Source: CAVIQK01 sp964613035
GTDB taxonomy: Bacteria > Bacillota > Clostridia > Christensenellales > DTU072
DNA: 32,859 nucleotides
Reading direction: 5' to 3'
Assembly: GCA_964613035.1 (NCBI GenBank)
Contig: CAZTFQ010000017.1
Location: 1 to 32,859, forward strand
Shown here: piece after piece, positions 28,560 through 32,859 of the stretch
Layout of the letters: the number at the start of each line of letters is the position of its first letter
Position numbering within the stretch: position 1 is the first letter of the stretch
Notes under the pieces: model-generated
What the model saw: the letters and a program-made list of their open reading frames with translations, nothing else
The model's database searches: none
Told to the model about the DNA's origin: nothing
Translations under genes and position numbers: made by a program

Positions 28560-29177
28560 ATGAGAGAAATAAGGATTATTCCCCTTACGGGACTGGGATT
28601 ATTAAAGAACAACGTTTATATCGTCCACAAGATCGGTTCGGACGAAGCGGTCCTTATTGACGCGTCCAAGTCTCAAGACAAAATAATCGAGACTCTCGAA
28701 GCCTATCGTTTGAAGCTTAGAGCGGTGCTCCTCACTCACGGACATTACGACCATATATATTCCGCCCACATTTTCGAAAAAGCCGGCGCTCGAGTTTATA
28801 TTCACGAGCTTGATAGAGATAAACTTCACACCTCTGCCAATCTGTGTCGAGTTAAGATCCCCGACACGTCTTCGGAGCTGACATTCAGAGGCGGCGACGT
28901 CATAGAAGAGTGCGGTATGAGATTTGAAGTAATCCACACCCCCGGACACAGTGCGGGCAGCGTTTCGTTCCGTTTGGGCGACGTCCTGTTTTCCGGCGAT
29001 ACGTTGTTCAGAGACGGCTACGGCAGGACAGATTTTTACGACGGAGACTTCATTCAGATGATATCTTCGGTGAGAGGTCTGTTGACAATGCCCTCCGACG
29101 TCGTCGTATATCCGGGGCACGGTCCGTTCACCACTGTTAAACACGAGCAGGAATTCAATCCTCTGTTGCATATATGA
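28560..29177 (+). CDS. MBL-fold metallohydrolase (glyoxalase II-like)
   Basis: The metal motif THGHYDH occupies residues 59-65, followed by HTPGHSAGSVSF, SGDTLFRDGYGRTDFYDGD and VVYPGHGPFTT, the zinc ligands of the YcbL/hydroxyacylglutathione-hydrolase-like group. With 205 residues it is the short form without the C-terminal glyoxalase II domain, so the substrate is open: a thioester or small ester. It starts 13 bases after tcdA and overlaps hemZ by four bases (ATGA), a pairing often seen in Clostridia. Confidence 0.9.
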   Translation: MREIRIIPLTGLGLLKNNVYIVHKIGSDEAVLIDASKSQDKIIETLEAYRLKLRAVLLTHGHYDHIYSAHIFEKAGARVYIHELDRDKLHTSANLCRVKIPDTSSELTFRGGDVIEECGMRFEVIHTPGHSAGSVSFRLGDVLFSGDTLFRDGYGRTDFYDGDFIQMISSVRGLLTMPSDVVVYPGHGPFTTVKHEQEFNPLLHI

Positions 29178-30580
29178 AATTACGTTTGATTTCCGGTCTT
29201 CCTGAATATATGAGAGAAGCGGAAGAGATAGTCAGAGCTTTCTCTCCCTACGTCGTCCTTTCCGACGACGCGTCCGATTATATAGAATTGTCGGCAACCG
29301 TATCCGATAACGTTTTCCGCGGAAAAATCGCCTCGTCCTTACTACCTCCCGTAGAAACGGAATATAAAGAAGAAGATTATTCTTTATTCAAAAAATTCTC
29401 GAAAAGAGCGTATAAAAACTCACTCTATCGCTATATGGAGAGCCTTACGGGCATTTCTCTCCCGTACGGCAGTCTCACGGGCGTCCGTCCGACCAAGCTT
29501 CTTTACGAAGCGGAAAAATGCGGACGGGATTCTTCTTTTTTGACGGAAGAATTTTTCGTTTCGGAAGAAAAGACGTCTTTAATTAAATCGGTCGTCGACG
29601 CTCAGCGCGGTATTTATTCCGACGATCCCGACATAGCCGATATATACGTCAATATTCCGTTCTGTCCCACTCGTTGCAATTATTGTTCTTTCATCAGCTC
29701 CGAGTATAAAAGGATAGCAAAACGCATCTCGGAATATAAGGACGCCGTCGTAGAAGAAATACGTTCCTTAAGAAAAATCACGTCGGCTCGTTCTTATAAG
29801 ATACGCTCCGTCTACGTCGGCGGCGGTACTCCGTCCGTTTTACCGCCCGATATTCTGGATTCGATTCTAAAGGAATTGCGCGGTTTGGCTGCCGAGTTTA
29901 CCGTGGAATGCGGTCGCCCCGATACTATTTCGGAAGAGCTCGCAGACGTTCTTGTAAACAACGGCGTCACGCGTTGCTCGGTCAATCCTCAGACGTTTTT
30001 CGACGAAACTCTCGTCAAAATCGGTAGAAAACACACCGTAGCCGATTTTTATAAGGCATACGATATTCTTAAGTCTAGAGGTTTGTCCGTCAATATCGAC
30101 TTAATAGCGGGACTTACGGACGAAACCTCCGAGATGTTCCGTCACAGCCTCGATTCTGCCGTTGCGCTCTCTCCCGATAATATCACCGTCCATTCACTTT
30201 CCTTAAAGAGAGGTTCGCGCATAACGGAGTCCGGACAGGAAAAAGCCCTCTTCGGCACGGTCTCCGAAATGCTTTCTTACGCACATTCGACTCTTCCGAA
30301 ATACGGCTACGCTCCGTATTATATGTATAGACAAAAAAACTCCGCCGACAATTTGGAAAATACCGGCTACGCCTTAGCGGGTAAACAATGCGTCTATAAC
30401 ATTGATATAATGGAAGAAATAGCTCACGTTCTTTCTGCCGGAGCAGGCGGAATGTCTAAGCGCATCGAGCACGATTGCGGAAAAATCGTCCGTTATTCCA
30501 CCCCTAAAGGGTTTGAAGAATATCTTATCAGAATAGAAGAAATTATCAAAAAAAAGGAGGAGTTTTTTAATGGAAACTAA
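29174..30580 (+). CDS. hemZ: HemZ, coproporphyrinogen III oxidase-like radical SAM protein
   Basis: The 468-residue radical SAM enzyme carries its iron-sulfur motif at C164, C168 and C171 in CPTRCNYC. It is followed by VYVGGGTPSVL (SAM-contacting glycines), FTVECGRPDTI and SVNPQTF. A ~150-residue N-terminal extension with GVRPTKL marks the HemZ branch, distinct from HemN and from heme chaperone HemW. HemZ is annotated as an oxygen-independent coproporphyrinogen dehydrogenase, but that activity is doubtful in many anaerobes without other heme genes, and none are seen here. Its end overlaps the ECF gene by 11 bases. Confidence 0.93.
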   Translation: MKLRLISGLPEYMREAEEIVRAFSPYVVLSDDASDYIELSATVSDNVFRGKIASSLLPPVETEYKEEDYSLFKKFSKRAYKNSLYRYMESLTGISLPYGSLTGVRPTKLLYEAEKCGRDSSFLTEEFFVSEEKTSLIKSVVDAQRGIYSDDPDIADIYVNIPFCPTRCNYCSFISSEYKRIAKRISEYKDAVVEEIRSLRKITSARSYKIRSVYVGGGTPSVLPPDILDSILKELRGLAAEFTVECGRPDTISEELADVLVNNGVTRCSVNPQTFFDETLVKIGRKHTVADFYKAYDILKSRGLSVNIDLIAGLTDETSEMFRHSLDSAVALSPDNITVHSLSLKRGSRITESGQEKALFGTVSEMLSYAHSTLPKYGYAPYYMYRQKNSADNLENTGYALAGKQCVYNIDIMEEIAHVLSAGAGGMSKRIEHDCGKIVRYSTPKGFEEYLIRIEEIIKKKEEFFNGN

Positions 30581-31148
30581 TAGGCTCAAGTATCTTAAAA
30601 GCATTACTCTCAACGCCGTCATGATGGCTATGACGCTGGTCGCTACGCTGTTTTTGAAAGTCCCCGTTTCGTCCGACGGCTACGTCAATCCCGGCGACGC
30701 GGTTATATTTATCTCCGCTTCCATGACAGGCGGAATATCTACGATGATATCGGGCGGTATAGGCTCGATGCTCGCCGACTTTATAGGCGGCTACGGCTAT
30801 TGGGCGCCTTGGACCCTCATAATAAAAGGGATAGAAGGGCTCCTCGCGGGTCTTTCCTGTACGCTCATTAAGAAAAAGGTCGAAAAAGTCTCTCTTTCCA
30901 GAATTCTCCGTCTCGTAGCGTGCGCTTTGTCGTCACTCTGGATGGTCTTCGGTTATTTCCTCGCCAGATGGTTAATAATATCCGGCAGCGTCCCCGCAGC
31001 CCTCGCGGAAGTCCCTGCCAATTTCGTCCAGGCAGGCGTGTCGTTGCTTATCGCGGGCATCGTTATTACGAGCGGATTCGCCGATAAAAACTCCGCGGAA
31101 TATTTTTCTCTTAAAAAGGATTCCGATACCACTCCCGTCCGTAAGTGA
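30570..31148 (+). CDS. ECF transporter S component (substrate-binding membrane protein)
   Basis: AAAGGAGG inside the end of hemZ directs the start at ATG 30570. The 192-residue protein has five to six membrane helices and the family pattern VNPGDAVIFISASMTGG, then GGIGSMLADFIGGYGYWAP and TLIIKGIEGLLAG, as in the PF07155 group of ECF S components. These bind a vitamin or precursor and work with a shared EcfT/EcfA energising module encoded elsewhere. The ligand cannot be read from the sequence; relatives are assigned to thiamine precursors, pantothenate or other cofactors. No riboswitch lies in front because the gene is coupled to hemZ. Confidence 0.88.
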   Translation: METNRLKYLKSITLNAVMMAMTLVATLFLKVPVSSDGYVNPGDAVIFISASMTGGISTMISGGIGSMLADFIGGYGYWAPWTLIIKGIEGLLAGLSCTLIKKKVEKVSLSRILRLVACALSSLWMVFGYFLARWLIISGSVPAALAEVPANFVQAGVSLLIAGIVITSGFADKNSAEYFSLKKDSDTTPVRK

Positions 31149-31217
31149 AACGTAAGTCGGACGGAAAACGCCGACGAGATAATATAAATATAATTTATTT
31201 TTTTCGTCCCGTTTCGC

Positions 31218-31247
31218 TTTACACGGTCTCGGGCTTTGTGCTATATT
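31218..31247 (+). promoter_or_regulatory. Promoter of rpsO
   Basis: TTTACA (31218-31223), 18-base spacer, TATATT (31242-31247). Confidence 0.7.
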
Positions 31248-31253
31248 ATTAGC

Positions 31254-31320
31254 GACCTCTTACTGGATATCGACCCTTCCTATTTGGATTTATATTCGGT
31301 TGGAGGCGACTACAAATAAA
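31254..31320 (+). promoter_or_regulatory. Possible structured rpsO leader
   Basis: The ~80-base leader contains CGACC twice and GGTTGG and GAGGCGACT near its end, which could pair. Many Firmicutes use an S15-binding leader at this position. The fit to a known fold was not established by eye. Confidence 0.3.
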
Positions 31321-31334
31321 ATAGGAGAAGAAAA

Positions 31335-31601
31335 ATGGAAAAATCAAGAGTTGAAGAAATCGTCAAGATTTACGGCAAGTCCGAGAGCGACACCGGTTGT
31401 GCGGAAGTCCAGATCGCAATTCTCACCGAGAGAATCGCCGAGCTCACCGCTCACCTTCGCGTTCACAAACAGGACAATGCTTCCAGACGCGGTCTGCTCA
31501 AGATGGTCGGTAAGAGAAAAAACCTCCTCGGTTACCTCAAAAAGACCGATATCGAGAGATACAGAGCAATTTCGCAGGCACTTAACCTGAGAACGAAATA
31601 A
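31335..31601 (+). CDS. rpsO: Ribosomal protein S15
   Basis: This 88-residue primary 16S rRNA-binding protein of the 30S platform has the standard four-helix content with DTGCAEVQIAILTERIAELT, HLRVHKQDNASRRGLLKMVG and RKNLLGYLKKTDIERY. The ribosome site TAGGAGAAG precedes ATG 31335. pnp follows after a terminator, the classic rpsO-pnp order shared by most bacteria. Codons are strongly biased, as expected for high expression. Confidence 0.98.
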   Translation: MEKSRVEEIVKIYGKSESDTGCAEVQIAILTERIAELTAHLRVHKQDNASRRGLLKMVGKRKNLLGYLKKTDIERYRAISQALNLRTK

Positions 31602-31616
31602 ACCTCGTCCTATCCG

Positions 31617-31648
31617 AGGGGTGGTTTTTCGCCACCCCTTTATTTTTG
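31617..31648 (+). terminator. Terminator between rpsO and pnp
   Basis: AGGGGTGG (31617-31624), loop TTTTTCG, CCACCCCT (31632-31639), then TTATTTTT. Partial read-through would supply pnp. Confidence 0.85.
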
Positions 31649-31672
31649 AAACAAAAAATTTTTATATATTTC

Positions 31673-31693
31673 GACTGCTGAAGAAGCGCAGTC
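31673..31693 (+). promoter_or_regulatory. Small hairpin just before the pnp ribosome site
   Basis: GACTGC (31673-31678) pairs with GCAGTC (31688-31693); GGAGG follows at 31696. pnp leaders in several bacteria carry a hairpin for RNase III/PNPase autocontrol; a similar role here is a guess. Confidence 0.35.
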
Positions 31694-31704
31694 ATGGAGG
31701 ATCA

Positions 31705-32859
31705 ATGAAAGAAAGCAGAATTTTCAAAACGATTGTCGGAGGCAGAGAGCTCTCCGTAGAAATCGGCGGATACTGCGGACAGTCCAACGGCGAATGTATC
31801 GTCAGAATGGGCGACACCGTGGTTCTTGTCAATGCAACTATGTCCAAGACCCCCAGAGACGGTATGGATTACTTCCCTCTAGGTGTGGACTTCGAAGAAA
31901 AAATGTACTCCGTAGGAAAAATCCCCGGAGGATTCAAGAAGAGAGAAGGTCGCCCCAGCGACAAAGCCATCCTTACCTCTCGTCTCATCGACAGACCTAT
32001 CAGACCCCTTTTCGATAAAGGTATCTTCAACGACGTCATCGTCATCGCCACGGCGCTCTCCGTAGACCCCAACAATTCTCCCGAAGTCCTCGCGATGATT
32101 GGCTCGTCCATAGCACTCACCGTATCCGATATCCCCTTCAACGGACCCACCGGCTCCGTCGTCGTAGGCTATGTCGACGGTCAGTACGTCATCAACCCCG
32201 ATCAAGAGCAGAGAGCCAAGTCGCTCCTCTCTCTCAACCTCGCCGGCACCAAGGACGCCATTATGATGGTAGAAGCGGGCGCGTATGAAATCAGCGAGGA
32301 AGAAATGCTCGGAGCTATCCTCTTCGGTCACGAAGAAATTAAGAAAATCGTCGCGTTCATCGAAGATATCCAAAAGGAAGTCGGTAAGCCCAAGACTATC
32401 ATCCCGATTAAGCACGTTCCCGAAGATATCGCCGACGCAGTCGCAGAGTACGCTAAAGATAAAATCGAGTATATGTTCGCGGAGTTCGATCGTACCCTCA
32501 GACAGAAGAGAGAAGAAGAAATCGATCAGGATATCCAGGATCACTTCAAAGATATCTATCCCGACAACCTCAAGGACGTAGCCGACGAAGTCTATATCCT
32601 TAAGAAAAAGTACGTCCGCGCTCGTATCGAAAACGAAGGAGTCCGTCCCGACGGCAGAAGCCTTACCGAAATCAGACCCATCTGGTGTGAAGCCGGTATC
32701 CTTCCCAGAGTCCACGGTTCGGGTGTGTTTACCAGAGGTCAGACTCAGGCTCTCACCACCGCGACTTTAGGACCCATCTCCGACGTCCAAAAACTCGAAG
32801 GTCTTGATGACGAAAACTTCAAGAGATATATGCACCACTACAATATGCCCGGTTATTCT
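31705..32859 (+). CDS. pnp: Polynucleotide phosphorylase, N-terminal 385 residues (runs off the window)
   Basis: The start at ATG 31705 follows GGAGG (31696-31700). The frame is open to the last base, giving 385 of roughly 700 residues. The first RNase PH domain (GDTVVLVNATMSKTPRDGMDYFPL, then GGFKKREGRPSDKAILTSRLIDRPIRPLF), the helical linker domain and the start of the second RNase PH domain (RPDGRSLTEIRPIWCE, HGSGVFTRGQTQAL) are all present. The enzyme degrades mRNA 3' to 5' with phosphate and can also add tails. It follows rpsO as usual. The visible part is intact. Confidence 0.97.
   Translation, partial: MKESRIFKTIVGGRELSVEIGGYCGQSNGECIVRMGDTVVLVNATMSKTPRDGMDYFPLGVDFEEKMYSVGKIPGGFKKREGRPSDKAILTSRLIDRPIRPLFDKGIFNDVIVIATALSVDPNNSPEVLAMIGSSIALTVSDIPFNGPTGSVVVGYVDGQYVINPDQEQRAKSLLSLNLAGTKDAIMMVEAGAYEISEEEMLGAILFGHEEIKKIVAFIEDIQKEVGKPKTIIPIKHVPEDIADAVAEYAKDKIEYMFAEFDRTLRQKREEEIDQDIQDHFKDIYPDNLKDVADEVYILKKKYVRARIENEGVRPDGRSLTEIRPIWCEAGILPRVHGSGVFTRGQTQALTTATLGPISDVQKLEGLDDENFKRYMHHYNMPGYS

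Noticed and set aside
31879..32715. 278-codon minus-strand open frame
   Set aside because: It is antisense to the intact, highly conserved pnp. Strong C-ending codon bias suppresses stops on the opposite strand and creates long shadow frames; the same applies to 8607-9374 (nfnA) and 13368-13742 (yqeK half).

Overview
The window looks like a chromosomal segment of an uncultured anaerobic, low-to-medium GC Firmicute (class Clostridia, perhaps Christensenellales-like). Four things point there. There is a SpoIVFB-type sporulation protease, an electron-bifurcating NfnAB pair typical of strict anaerobes, and LTA-synthase-like, MurF-like and Ddl envelope genes of a Gram-positive. Strong AGGAGG-type ribosome sites are also common. 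No phage, transposase, CRISPR array or rRNA operon was seen. The placement is inferred from gene content, not from a database comparison.

Layout. 1-2300 is the unusual part. It holds the 3' end of an FAD-dependent dehydrogenase, a second copy of that gene's last 17 codons, a cluster of hairpins that may form a switching leader, a small secreted Thr/Ser-rich protein, and a tRNA-Gly(CCC). After the tRNA come about 500 bases packed with inverted and direct repeats, including three palindromic 50-mers with compensatory changes. 2318-7788 carries a DUF4143-type ATPase, SpoIVFB, LemA with a shortened DUF2207 protein, and a cysteine desulfurase divergent from a DUF3343 protein. 7831-14114 is housekeeping: nth, nfnA-nfnB-obg, an unknown membrane protein on the other strand, a fused nadD-yqeK, and rsfS.

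14127-16449 is an FMN-riboswitch-controlled operon whose first gene reads as one frame fusing the riboflavin transporter RibU to the tRNA-modification ATPase TsaE, followed by tsaB and rimI. 16482-19765 is a cell-wall operon: an alpha/beta hydrolase, a MurF-like ligase with a membrane N-terminus, and ddl. 19794-26317 (minus strand) is an envelope polymer or glycolipid operon of flippase-like protein, GT4 glycosyltransferase and two tandem LtaS-like proteins. 26432-31148 runs thyA-folA-tcdA, then an MBL-fold hydrolase, hemZ and an ECF S component. 31218 to the end is rpsO and the first 385 codons of pnp.

Functional links. TsaE, TsaB, RimI and TcdA all belong to or travel with the t6A/ct6A tRNA modification pathway. 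Obg, RsfS and S15 are ribosome-assembly or ribosome-state factors. MurF-like and Ddl share D-Ala-D-Ala, and the LtaS/GT4/flippase set probably builds a lipid-anchored glycerophosphate polymer or glycolipid. The best candidates for something not described before are the RibU-TsaE fusion under FMN control, the paired mutually exclusive hairpins at 590-755, and the palindrome cluster beside tRNA-Gly.
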